A stretch of 7,442 nucleotides of DNA, from the NCBI GenBank assembly GCA_016208845.1, contig JACQXH010000001.1, positions 1 to 7,442 of the forward strand, written 5' to 3'. Source of the DNA: Nitrospirota bacterium (GTDB taxonomy: Bacteria > Nitrospirota > Thermodesulfovibrionia > UBA6902 > BMS3Bbin08). Positions 1-6,083 of this stretch are shown in pieces. Within the stretch, counting starts at the first letter, position 1, and each line of letters starts with the position of its first letter. Position numbers and translations under genes: made by a program. The notes beneath the pieces are model-generated. The model was given only the letters and a program-made list of their open reading frames with translations. It did not search any database and was not told the origin of the DNA.

Positions 1-1
1 G

Positions 2-925
2 CAAGAGGAGATATCTCTTGCTGCCGCGCAGAAAATAGATGCCTCAAAGAATATAGATGATGAGATTGAAACACCGCTGGACCTTGTTGATTTTGGAAGG
101 ATTGCAGCGCAGACAGCAAAACAGGTCCTTTTCCAGAAGTTGAGGGAGGCTGAAAGGGAGGCAATACATGAAGAATATAAGGACAAGATCGGCCAGATTG
201 TAAGCGGCGTAGTGATCCGCAAAGAAAAAGGCAATTATTTTGTAACAATCGGCCGCGCCGAGGCCGTACTGCCCCAGAGAGATACGCTTCCCAATGAGAC
301 CCTCAAGAGAGGGGAAACGGTGCGTGTATATATCGAGGATGTGAAACTTTCTCTTAAGGGGCCTTCGATATTTCTTTCGAGGACACATCCTAATTTTGTA
401 GGGGAGCTTTTTAAGATGGAGATACCTGAGATATATGAAGGCCTTGTTGTCATAAAAAACATTGTCAGGGAACCGGGCGACAGAACAAAGCTTACTGTAT
501 TTTCAAAGAATTCCTCTATCGACCCTGTGGGCGCATGTGTCGGCATGAAGGGCACCCGCGTGCAGTCCATAGTAAGAGAACTGAAGGGCGAGAGGATCGA
601 TATAATCCCCTGGACAGATGATCCCAGGACGCTTTTGATAAAAGCCCTCAGCCCGGCCTCAGTTGAGAGGATCGGATTAAATGAGGAAGAAAAATCAGCA
701 ATGGTAGTTGTAAGCGATCAGCAGCTCTCAGTGGCCATCGGGAAGAAGGGCCAAAACGTCAGATTGGCAATGAAGCTTACCGGCTGGGACATTGATATAA
801 TAAGCGAATCAGAGTATGCAAAGATGAAAGCAGGAGAGCTGGCTCCTGTCAATTTGGAAGAAGCATCAAAAGACAAAGAAAAGATCAGCAGCCGCTCAGG
901 TTCGCGAAAAGAGGAGAAGGCCTGA
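2..925 (+). CDS. nusA: Transcription termination/antitermination factor NusA, 5' end missing
   Basis: NusA binds RNA polymerase and nascent RNA and modulates pausing, termination and antitermination. The frame is open from base 2, so the beginning (roughly the first 80 residues, judged by remembered E. coli NusA) lies outside the window; 307 codons are visible. In order: the end of the N-terminal polymerase-binding domain (EISLAAAQ, then TAKQVLFQKLREAER), an S1 domain from about codon 64 (GQIVSGVVIRKEKGNYFVTI), a first KH domain with GMKG at codons 181-184 preceded by DPVGACV, and a second KH domain with GKKG at codons 247-250 followed by QNVRLAMKLTGWDIDI. After KH2 there is only a charged tail of about 40 residues, so the acidic repeats of E. 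coli NusA are absent, as in many other bacteria. The TTG at 140 is internal and not a start. The usual downstream partner infB does not follow; recG does. Identification is secure. Confidence 0.97.
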   Translation, partial: QEEISLAAAQKIDASKNIDDEIETPLDLVDFGRIAAQTAKQVLFQKLREAEREAIHEEYKDKIGQIVSGVVIRKEKGNYFVTIGRAEAVLPQRDTLPNETLKRGETVRVYIEDVKLSLKGPSIFLSRTHPNFVGELFKMEIPEIYEGLVVIKNIVREPGDRTKLTVFSKNSSIDPVGACVGMKGTRVQSIVRELKGERIDIIPWTDDPRTLLIKALSPASVERIGLNEEEKSAMVVVSDQQLSVAIGKKGQNVRLAMKLTGWDIDIISESEYAKMKAGELAPVNLEEASKDKEKISSRSGSRKEEKA

Positions 926-932
926 TTGAAAT

Positions 933-1026
933 AACTCAAAACTCAAATGTCAAACGTCAAAGCTGCAACTCAAAGCTGAAAGTTTTAAGGTTGCAGTTTT
1001 GAGTTTTGAGTTTTGAACTTTGAGCT
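933..1026. repeat. Converging heptamer repeats in inverted arrangement between nusA and recG
   Basis: The left part is built of 7-base units of the form aactcaa: 933-939, 940-946, 947-953 (atgtcaa), 954-960 (acgtcaa), then 967-973 and 974-980 (agctgaa). The right part carries the complementary word in perfect 7-base phase: tgcagtt 992-998, ttgagtt 999-1005 and 1006-1012, ttgaact 1013-1019, ttgagct 1020-1026. As a result 933-947 is an exact reverse complement of 998-1012 (15 bp), and ctgcaac 963-969 pairs with gttgcag 990-996. Heptameric short tandem repeats in gaps are known from cyanobacteria (STRR); whether this belongs to a comparable family is inference. No coding potential is seen here. 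Confidence 0.8.
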
Positions 1027-1034
1027 ATTATAAA
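1006..1034 (+). promoter_or_regulatory. Possible sigma70-type promoter for recG
   Basis: TTGAGT (1006-1011) and TATAAA (1029-1034) are separated by exactly 17 bases, giving 4/6 and 5/6 matches to the -35 and -10 consensus. A transcript would start near 1041, about 25 bases ahead of the recG TTG. The -35 box is one of the repeat heptamers, so the match may be a by-product of the repeat in an AT-rich gap. No experimental support; moderate to low confidence. Confidence 0.35.
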
Positions 1035-1065
1035 TAATTCCTTAATTTTGCATTTATTTTGATAA

Positions 1066-3219
1066 TTGGAAGAAAATCCAGGAATCAAGCCCAGATCATT
1101 AAGAGATACATCTGCGCAATACATAAAAGGTGTCGGGCCAAGACGTGCCCGGCTCCTTGAACGTCTCGGCATCAGGACCATAGAAGACCTCCTTTTTTAT
1201 ATCCCCTGGCGGTATGAAGACAGAAAGAACCTGAGAAATATCTCCAACCTGTCTATCGGCAATCACGAAACTTTATTGGCGGAAGTCGTTTCAGCAGATA
1301 TTATCACAACGCCAAGAAAAAAAATGAAGATCCTCGAGATTGTTGTAACAGACGGTTCCGGTTTTCTCAAGTGCAAGTGGTTCAACCAGCCGTATCTGGG
1401 AAAATATTTCAGGAAAGGACAAAAAGTGATCCTGAGCGGCGTGGTTAAGGGTTATCCCGATACGAACCGCTTCCGGCCGGCTCTTGGCCCTGATTTTGGT
1501 CTATCTGCTCTGTCATCAGGCCCTGAGATGGAAAATCCTGATTTTGAAAATCTGGACAATGAAGACGGATTTATCCATACCTCAAGGATCATTCCCATTT
1601 ACAGAGCAACAGAGGGTTTTACTCCCAAGCAATTAAGGACGTTAATCTTCAGTACGATTACGCAGTATTCCCCGCTGATAAAAGATTATATGCCTGAAGA
1701 TATTATCATAAGGAATCAGCTTGTGCCGCTGAAGAAGGCTGTGAAAGAGGTACATTTCCCGGAGGAATTCAGTGATATAAATGTCTTAAATCAGGGATTG
1801 AGCCCTGTGCACAGGCGTCTGATATTTGATGAATTCTTCCTGCTCGAGCTTGGACTTGCAATGATGAAAAAAAAGGAAGAGGCAGAGGCAGGTATTAGCT
1901 TTAAGCGTGAGAGCGCTCTGGTCGATAAATTTCTGAAGACCCTGCACTTCGAGCTTACGAATGCGCAGATAAGGGTATTTGATCATATACGTCAGGACAT
2001 GACGAGGACGGTATCCATGAACTGGCTTATTCACGGGGATGTCGGCTGCGGCAAAACCGTCATAGCAGTCTTATCCATGCTTATGGCAGTTGACAGCGGT
2101 TATCAAGCCTGCCTGATGGCGCCGACAGAGATCCTCGCAGAACAGCATTTCATAAATATGAAGAGGATGCTGGACGGTTTTGGCCTGGATATAATTCTGG
2201 TGACCTCTAGCACGAAGAAACAGCCGATGGATATGATCTCCGGGGGCAAGGCTCAAATTATTATCGGCACTCATTCCCTTATTCAGGAACAGATGAAATT
2301 TAAAAATCTGGGGCTCGCCGTGATAGATGAACAGCACAAATTCGGTGTTGTTCAGAGGGCGAACCTTCGCAGAAAAGGCTTTAACCCGGATATTCTTATT
2401 ATGACCGCCACGCCTATTCCCCGGACTCTGGCACTGACTCTGTACGGAGACCTTGATATTTCCGTGATCGATGAACTGCCTGCCGGCAGGAGGCCTGTAC
2501 AGACAAAGGTATTTTTCCCTTCACAAAAAGACAGGGCCTATTCATTAATACACGAAGAGCTTTCAAAAGGGAGACAAGTTTATATTGTTTATCCGCTTAT
2601 TGAAGGTTCTGAAAAGCTGGACCTCAAATGCGCAGTGGAAGGGGCTGAGGCGTTAAGGAAGATTTTCCCGGGAAAAAAGATAGGGCTTGTGCATGGCAGG
2701 GTCCGGCAGGATGAGAGGGAAAAGATCATGAGTTCCTTTAAGGCCGGCGACATCGACATGCTTGCAGCTACTACAGTGATAGAAGTTGGGGTAGATGTGC
2801 CAAATGCATCTCTCATGCTCATAGTGCATGCGGAGAGATTCGGACTTGCGCAGCTTCATCAATTGAGGGGCAGGATAGGAAGAGGCGGTTATGAATCGCA
2901 CTGCCTGCTTATGGCCTACCCGCCGTTCGGCGAAGATGCAAAGAGAAGACTTAAGGCCATGACATCTACAAATGACGGCTTTAAAATAGCGGAACAGGAC
3001 CTTGATATCAGGGGGCCGGGTGAATTTTTCGGCACCAGACAATCCGGGATCCCTGAATTGAGGATTGCCAATCTGATAAGGGATATCGGGATACTTGAGA
3101 GTGCGAGGAATGAGGCCTTTGCATTAACAGGAGAAGATCCTGTATTGAAAAAGTATCCTCTTCTCAGGGATACATTGTATACTAAATGGCGCGGGAGGCT
3201 GGAATTGATAAAGAGTTAA
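1066..3219 (+). CDS. recG: ATP-dependent DNA helicase RecG
   Basis: RecG is a monomeric superfamily 2 double-strand DNA translocase that remodels stalled replication forks and branch-migrates recombination intermediates. The 717-residue product is close to usual family length. It has an N-terminal helix-hairpin-helix-like segment (YIKGVGPRRARLLERLGI, from residue 19), an OB-fold wedge region around residues 60-165, Walker A GDVGCGKT at 324-331, the DEQH box at 421-424 (family-typical variant of DEAH), motif III TATP at 447-450, motif VI QLRGRIGRGG from 599, and the RecG-specific TRG region around 649-659 (RGPGEFFGTRQ). Walker A carries Cys328 where Ser is common. The TTG at 1066 is chosen because a TAA sits directly before it in frame and no ATG or GTG start lies between it and the first conserved segment. 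No Shine-Dalgarno sequence is evident. It stands alone, with repeat-filled gaps of about 140 and 116 bases on either side. Confidence 0.97.
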   Translation: MEENPGIKPRSLRDTSAQYIKGVGPRRARLLERLGIRTIEDLLFYIPWRYEDRKNLRNISNLSIGNHETLLAEVVSADIITTPRKKMKILEIVVTDGSGFLKCKWFNQPYLGKYFRKGQKVILSGVVKGYPDTNRFRPALGPDFGLSALSSGPEMENPDFENLDNEDGFIHTSRIIPIYRATEGFTPKQLRTLIFSTITQYSPLIKDYMPEDIIIRNQLVPLKKAVKEVHFPEEFSDINVLNQGLSPVHRRLIFDEFFLLELGLAMMKKKEEAEAGISFKRESALVDKFLKTLHFELTNAQIRVFDHIRQDMTRTVSMNWLIHGDVGCGKTVIAVLSMLMAVDSGYQACLMAPTEILAEQHFINMKRMLDGFGLDIILVTSSTKKQPMDMISGGKAQIIIGTHSLIQEQMKFKNLGLAVIDEQHKFGVVQRANLRRKGFNPDILIMTATPIPRTLALTLYGDLDISVIDELPAGRRPVQTKVFFPSQKDRAYSLIHEELSKGRQVYIVYPLIEGSEKLDLKCAVEGAEALRKIFPGKKIGLVHGRVRQDEREKIMSSFKAGDIDMLAATTVIEVGVDVPNASLMLIVHAERFGLAQLHQLRGRIGRGGYESHCLLMAYPPFGEDAKRRLKAMTSTNDGFKIAEQDLDIRGPGEFFGTRQSGIPELRIANLIRDIGILESARNEAFALTGEDPVLKKYPLLRDTLYTKWRGRLELIKS

Positions 3220-3237
3220 GCAAACAACCCAGGTTGA

Positions 3238-3311
3238 TAGTCTGTAGGGGCTCAGGTAAATAGTCTGTAGGTATTTCGTTGTTCAGCTACCAGACTACAG
3301 ACTAATAGTCT
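3238..3311. repeat. Direct and inverted copies of a tagtctg heptamer between recG and the coiled-coil gene
   Basis: tagtctgtag occurs exactly at 3238-3247 and 3261-3270, and its exact reverse complement ctacagacta at 3295-3304. The word cagacta is in perfect tandem at 3291-3297 and 3298-3304. An odd palindrome, agacta-a-tagtct, spans 3299-3311, ending 12 bases before the ribosome binding site of the next gene. In addition aaacaacc appears near both edges (3222 and 3312 onward). The transcript could fold through several alternative pairings. The design (7-base unit, inverted arms) parallels the gap upstream of recG although the word differs. Confidence 0.75.
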
Positions 3312-3335
3312 AAACAACCTTTCAGGGAGGTCATT

Positions 3336-3656
3336 ATGTTGGACAGGACAAAGAAGAGTCTTGACGAGGGAGTTAAAAGGGTGAGGTGGTTTGCAGCATT
3401 TCTTGCCGAAAGGTCCAGGGTTGAGACCTCAATGGCGAGACTGCTTTATGAATCCAGCAAGCTCGAGGACAAACTCAATGATCTGTACAGGGACATTGGC
3501 AAACGGGTAGTGGAGCTGAAGGAAAAAGGTGAGAGGGCCGTATTAAAGGATTTCATCATACTGCAGGCAATGGAAGATATAAAAGACCTCAGGGAACAGA
3601 TAGAGGATTTCAAGGAAAAGGCGCAGGCCCTTAACAGGCCTTCGGAAAAATTATGA
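3336..3656 (+). CDS. Small coiled-coil protein of unknown function
   Basis: A 106-residue protein preceded by AGGGAGG (3324-3330) five bases ahead of the ATG, one of the clearest ribosome binding sites in the window, so it is probably well translated. I do not recognise the family. The sequence is highly charged and predicted almost wholly helical. An amphipathic start (residues about 1-25, with VRWFAAFLAER) is followed by two helix stretches with heptad-like spacing: about 28-66 (ARLLYESSKLEDKLNDLYRD) and about 70-100 (LQAMEDIKDLREQIEDFKEK). There is no signal peptide, membrane segment, cysteine or metal motif. It is likely a small cytoplasmic oligomerising or adaptor protein. Its position after recG suggests no particular role, because the two genes are separated by a structured 116-base gap. 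Confidence 0.82.
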   Translation: MLDRTKKSLDEGVKRVRWFAAFLAERSRVETSMARLLYESSKLEDKLNDLYRDIGKRVVELKEKGERAVLKDFIILQAMEDIKDLREQIEDFKEKAQALNRPSEKL

Positions 3657-3751
3657 ACGATTAAATTAAAAAAAATATAAAAAATCAAAATTATGGAGCG
3701 ATCTATAATTGGAGACACAGAGCATTTTAAGGAATGTAACCATCTAACAAG

Positions 3752-3833
3752 TGTCATTCCGGCTTGTCCGGAATCTCGGGACGAGTCGTGCCGACTTTCC
3801 TTGTTTTATGATTCATAGCAAGCCGGAATGACA
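3752..3833. repeat. Dispersed-type palindromic repeat (tgtcattccggcttg family)
   Basis: Arms tgtcattccggcttg (3752-3766) and caagccggaatgaca (3819-3833) are perfect 15-base reverse complements. After four mismatched positions the pairing resumes for five more (gaatc 3771-3775 with gattc 3810-3814), as if the right arm were a decayed copy of the left. The left arm contains its own small hairpin, attccgg-cttgt-ccggaat (3756-3774), so two folds compete. The middle has an imperfect 17-base palindrome at 3777-3793. The GTCATTCCGGCTTGTCCGGAATC type of element is, from general knowledge, scattered through many bacterial genomes. No transposase is present. The rest of the gap (3657-3880) is AT-rich with no convincing gene. 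Confidence 0.8.
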
Positions 3834-3880
3834 AAAAAGAATCGCTAAACTTTGGTTTGATGACGATATAAATAGAGTTC

Positions 3881-4681
3881 ATGAACGGAATTTTATTATA
3901 CATAATAATCTTTTTATTCGGCTCCATAGTAGGTTCTTTTCTCAATGTATGTATCTACAGGGTTCCCAAAGGCCTTTCAATTATCTGGCCCTCATCAAGA
4001 TGCCCTTCCTGCAGCAATCCGATCAATCCATGGGACAATATTCCGATCATAAGTTATGTATTTCTGAGGGGCAGATGCAGGTCCTGCAAGGCGGACATCT
4101 CTTTTCAATATCCTCTTGTGGAATTTATCAATGCACTGCTGTATACGGTTCTTCTGTGGAAATTCGGACCGCAGTTATCGTGGTTCCTGGCAGTATATTT
4201 TATTTTCATATCATCGCTTATAGTCATAACTTTTATAGATCTGGAATATCAGATAATCCCAAACAGCATAACGCTGCCCGGCATCGTGCTTGCTCTTATC
4301 TTCGGCTCCACGGTCTTGCCGGATACTTTTTCGCGCATCAATCCCCTGGGCTTCAGGGCATCACTCATTGGTGTTTTAACCGGCGGCGGGTTATTCTATG
4401 CGGTAGGAGTTGCAGGGAAAGCTATCCTGAAAAAAGACGCCATGGGCGGGGGAGATGTGAAGATGATGGCAATGGTCGGAGGCGTTTTGGGCTGGAAGGG
4501 TGTGCTGCTCACGACATTTGCAGGGAGTCTTACAGGTTCCATTGCTGGTATTTTGCTTATTTTGTTAAAAGGCAGAGAATGGGGCACGAAGATACCATTT
4601 GGCCCTTATCTCGCTATTGGGGCGGTTATCAGCCTGCTTTCGGGTCAGGAAATTCTAATGTGGTATCTTCATGCGAAATAA
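3881..4681 (+). CDS. pilD: Type IV prepilin peptidase / N-methyltransferase (A24 family, PilD-like)
   Basis: This inner-membrane aspartic protease cleaves the leader of type IV prepilins and pseudopilins and methylates the new N-terminal residue. The 266 residues show the standard plan. A first membrane helix (about 4-24, with GSFLNVCIYRVP) is followed by a cytoplasmic zinc-binding loop with two CxxC pairs at Cys41/Cys44 and Cys66/Cys69 and the NIPIISY signature between them. Several hydrophobic helices follow. The two catalytic aspartates are Asp120 in FIDLEYQIIPN and Asp192 in GGGDVKMM (the GxGD motif). All key residues are present, so both activities are probably retained. The ATG at 3881 is the only reasonable start, placing the first helix correctly; no good Shine-Dalgarno is seen. 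No pilin or secretion gene lies next to it. The name could equally be gspO or comC; pilD is the generic choice. Confidence 0.95.
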   Translation: MNGILLYIIIFLFGSIVGSFLNVCIYRVPKGLSIIWPSSRCPSCSNPINPWDNIPIISYVFLRGRCRSCKADISFQYPLVEFINALLYTVLLWKFGPQLSWFLAVYFIFISSLIVITFIDLEYQIIPNSITLPGIVLALIFGSTVLPDTFSRINPLGFRASLIGVLTGGGLFYAVGVAGKAILKKDAMGGGDVKMMAMVGGVLGWKGVLLTTFAGSLTGSIAGILLILLKGREWGTKIPFGPYLAIGAVISLLSGQEILMWYLHAK

Positions 4682-4865
4682 AATAATAATTGCTGTCCTG
4701 TTTATATCTTCAGGACTTATTCTTGGTATCGTTATAACCCGATCCCTTAATCATGAAAGTATTCAATATGCGATCTGGCTCGGTTTATTCCTCCTCGCAG
4801 CTGCAACATACTCATTGACAAGAGTTTATATTGTGAGCCAGAGGAAGAGCCTTAAGAGGCCGTAG
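4671..4865 (+). CDS. Two-helix membrane protein; probably the N-terminal anchor of the downstream kinase
   Basis: A 64-residue product that starts inside the end of the prepilin peptidase gene (11-base overlap), suggesting translational coupling. It consists almost only of two membrane helices, about residues 4-22 (IIIAVLFISSGLILGIVI) and 33-53 (AIWLGLFLLAAATYSLTRVY), joined by a short polar loop and followed by a basic tail (SQRKSLKRP). Both ends should face the cytoplasm. It stops at TAG 4863-4865, and the frame remains the same through to the histidine kinase start 22 bases on. The two-helix hairpin plus basic tail is what one expects ahead of a kinase helix, so I read this as the severed membrane anchor of a single kinase gene. 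A genuine stand-alone small membrane protein remains possible. Confidence 0.75.
   Translation: MRNKIIIAVLFISSGLILGIVITRSLNHESIQYAIWLGLFLLAAATYSLTRVYIVSQRKSLKRP
4863..4865 (+). other. In-frame amber codon between membrane anchor and kinase
   Basis: The TAG is in the same frame as the ATG at 4671 and the kinase frame ending at 6008. Seven sense codons (DKRQHTE) follow it before the first usable start, GTG 4887. Reading it as sense would give one 445-residue protein: two membrane helices, linker helix, PAS, HisKA, HATPase. A single base change from CAG, AAG, GAG, TGG, TAC or TAT would create the codon. Observed directly; its meaning (mutation, base error, split gene, readthrough) is open. Confidence 0.9.
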
Positions 4866-4886
4866 GACAAGAGACAACATACAGAA

Positions 4887-6008
4887 GTGGGGTTTGTGGT
4901 AGACACTTTTCAGGAGCTTGTGGGAAAGCTCAAAGACAAGGAAAGAGAGCTTGACAGGCTCAGGACACTTGCAGAGGACAGGGCTGTAAGAATGGAGACT
5001 TATAATGAGAATATTTTGCAGAGCGTTCCCAGCGGAGTTGTCAGCATTGACAGATCCATGAAGATCAAGAGCATAAATCATTCGGCAGAGAGTACCCTCG
5101 GACTCAGGGCTGAACATGTGATAGAGAAATACTGCGCAGAGGTTTTCCATGACCCCTTATTGAGCATTATGCAGGACAGCCGTACTGTGCACAGAGGTGA
5201 GTATCCCTATATGACAAGAGACGGGAGGCACATCTGGCTTGGCGTAACGACCTCGCAGCTGAAGAATGCCACCGGTGAAGCGCTTGGATTGATCCTTGTA
5301 TTTACTGATCTTACAGACGTAAAGGCATTACAGACGCAGGTAGAATTAAAGAAGAGACTCACACAGCTTGGAGAAATGTCCGCTGGCATCGCGCATGAAC
5401 TGCGCAACCCGATGTCAGTGATAGCGGGTTATGCAAGGCTATTGAGCAGAAAAATTGATGAAACGAACAAGTCCACGGTCAGCGCCATATTGACGGAGAT
5501 AGAAGGCATGGACAGGATCATATCAGAGCTGCTTGCATTTGCAAAACCGACCGATCTGAATAAGTATCCGGTGAATTTGAACAGTATTATAGGGGAAACA
5601 ACTTACGCTGCTGTTAGCGGTAACCGCGACGTTAAAGTGGTTGTTCATGCAGAAAAGCCTTTTTCAGTAATGGGTGATGAGGTCCTGCTAAGGCAGGTCT
5701 TTACGAATCTGTGCGTCAATGCTGTCGATGCCATGCCGGAAGGCGGCACACTTACGATAAAAGTGAATGACCTGAACAATGCAACAGAGATAATAATAGC
5801 AGACACAGGACACGGTATGCCTGAAGATATAAGACAGAAGATATTCCTGCCATTTTATACCACGAAGCAAAAGGGCATTGGACTGGGCCTTGCCATAGTG
5901 CAGAAGATCATTGTCTTACACAATGGGAGCATTGAAGTCGGGAGCGCAGAGGGCGGGGGCACTACTTTCCGCATAGTGCTGCCTGCCGGGACCTGGACCA
6001 TACGGTAA
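4887..6008 (+). CDS. PAS-containing sensor histidine kinase lacking its own membrane anchor
   Basis: This kinase should sense a signal and pass phosphate to a response regulator that is not in this window. The 373 residues begin with a charged coiled helix (about 8-45, KLKDKERELDRLRTLAEDRA). A PAS domain follows (about 42-150, starting ILQSVPSGVVSIDRS and ending LGLILVFTDLTDVKAL). The HisKA dimerisation domain has the phospho-acceptor His170 in AGIAHELRNPMSVI. The ATPase domain shows the N box with Asn278 (VFTNLCVNAVDAMPEGG), the G1 box with Asp306 (ADTGHGMPE), the F box (FLPFYTTKQ) and the G2 box GIGLGL at 330-335. All catalytic motifs are intact. GTG 4887 is the first start after the in-frame TAG; GTG 4896 and 4920 and ATG 4992 are alternatives, none with a good ribosome binding site. 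That weakness fits a frame that was originally continuous with the membrane protein upstream. Its overall type resembles NtrB/AtoS-like kinases; specificity cannot be told. Confidence 0.92.
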   Translation: MGFVVDTFQELVGKLKDKERELDRLRTLAEDRAVRMETYNENILQSVPSGVVSIDRSMKIKSINHSAESTLGLRAEHVIEKYCAEVFHDPLLSIMQDSRTVHRGEYPYMTRDGRHIWLGVTTSQLKNATGEALGLILVFTDLTDVKALQTQVELKKRLTQLGEMSAGIAHELRNPMSVIAGYARLLSRKIDETNKSTVSAILTEIEGMDRIISELLAFAKPTDLNKYPVNLNSIIGETTYAAVSGNRDVKVVVHAEKPFSVMGDEVLLRQVFTNLCVNAVDAMPEGGTLTIKVNDLNNATEIIIADTGHGMPEDIRQKIFLPFYTTKQKGIGLGLAIVQKIIVLHNGSIEVGSAEGGGTTFRIVLPAGTWTIR

Positions 6009-6040
6009 GGACTCTTGTACTAAAGAAAATATAATATATT

Positions 6041-6083
6041 ACGATATATACTATATATGCGTTCTTTATATGGTATATATCGT
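6041..6083 (+). promoter_or_regulatory. Long AT-rich hairpin enclosing the start codon of the secreted protein gene
   Basis: Bases 6041-6057 pair with 6067-6083 over 17 consecutive positions (16 Watson-Crick, one G-U at 6052/6072), with a 9-base loop tgcgttctt. The A of the ATG (6057) closes the loop and the TG lies in it; the whole ribosome landing zone is in the 5' arm. The innermost 21 bases between the perfect 11-bp outer arms (6041-6051 and 6073-6083) are themselves mostly paired. No Shine-Dalgarno is visible ahead of the ATG. A folded transcript should hinder initiation. A role as translational switch or RNA thermometer is inference; the structure is read directly from the bases. Confidence 0.6.

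Noticed and set aside
933..1026. CRISPR-like array
   Set aside because: Units are 7 bases, contiguous and without spacers, in opposite orientations; no cas genes nearby.
2653..3042. A 129-codon minus-strand frame inside recG
   Set aside because: It lies entirely opposite conserved helicase motifs and has no recognisable protein features.
3693..3818. A 41-codon frame starting ATG 3693 in the gap before the prepilin peptidase
   Set aside because: It runs through the palindromic repeat; the VIPACPES-like peptide is what that repeat gives when translated. No ribosome binding site.
3752..3840. Palindrome followed by a run of A as a transcription terminator
   Set aside because: The run after the hairpin is A on the + strand, so neither strand gives a hairpin followed by a U tract, and the loop is about 50 bases.
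3867..3880. TATAAA (3867-3872) as a -10 box giving a nearly leaderless prepilin peptidase transcript
   Set aside because: No acceptable -35 sequence at proper spacing; too weak to report as a feature.
3949..4686. A 245-codon open frame on the + strand overlapping most of the prepilin peptidase
   Set aside because: The other frame carries the complete set of family motifs (two CxxC pairs, FIDLEYQ, GGGD). This one has no recognisable domain and no ribosome binding site, and is a chance open frame.
6015..6035. TTGTAC (6015-6020) and a perfect TATAAT (6030-6035) as promoter of the secreted protein gene
   Set aside because: Only nine bases separate them, far from the needed 16-18. The TATAAT may be chance in an AT-rich stretch; no -35 at correct spacing was found.
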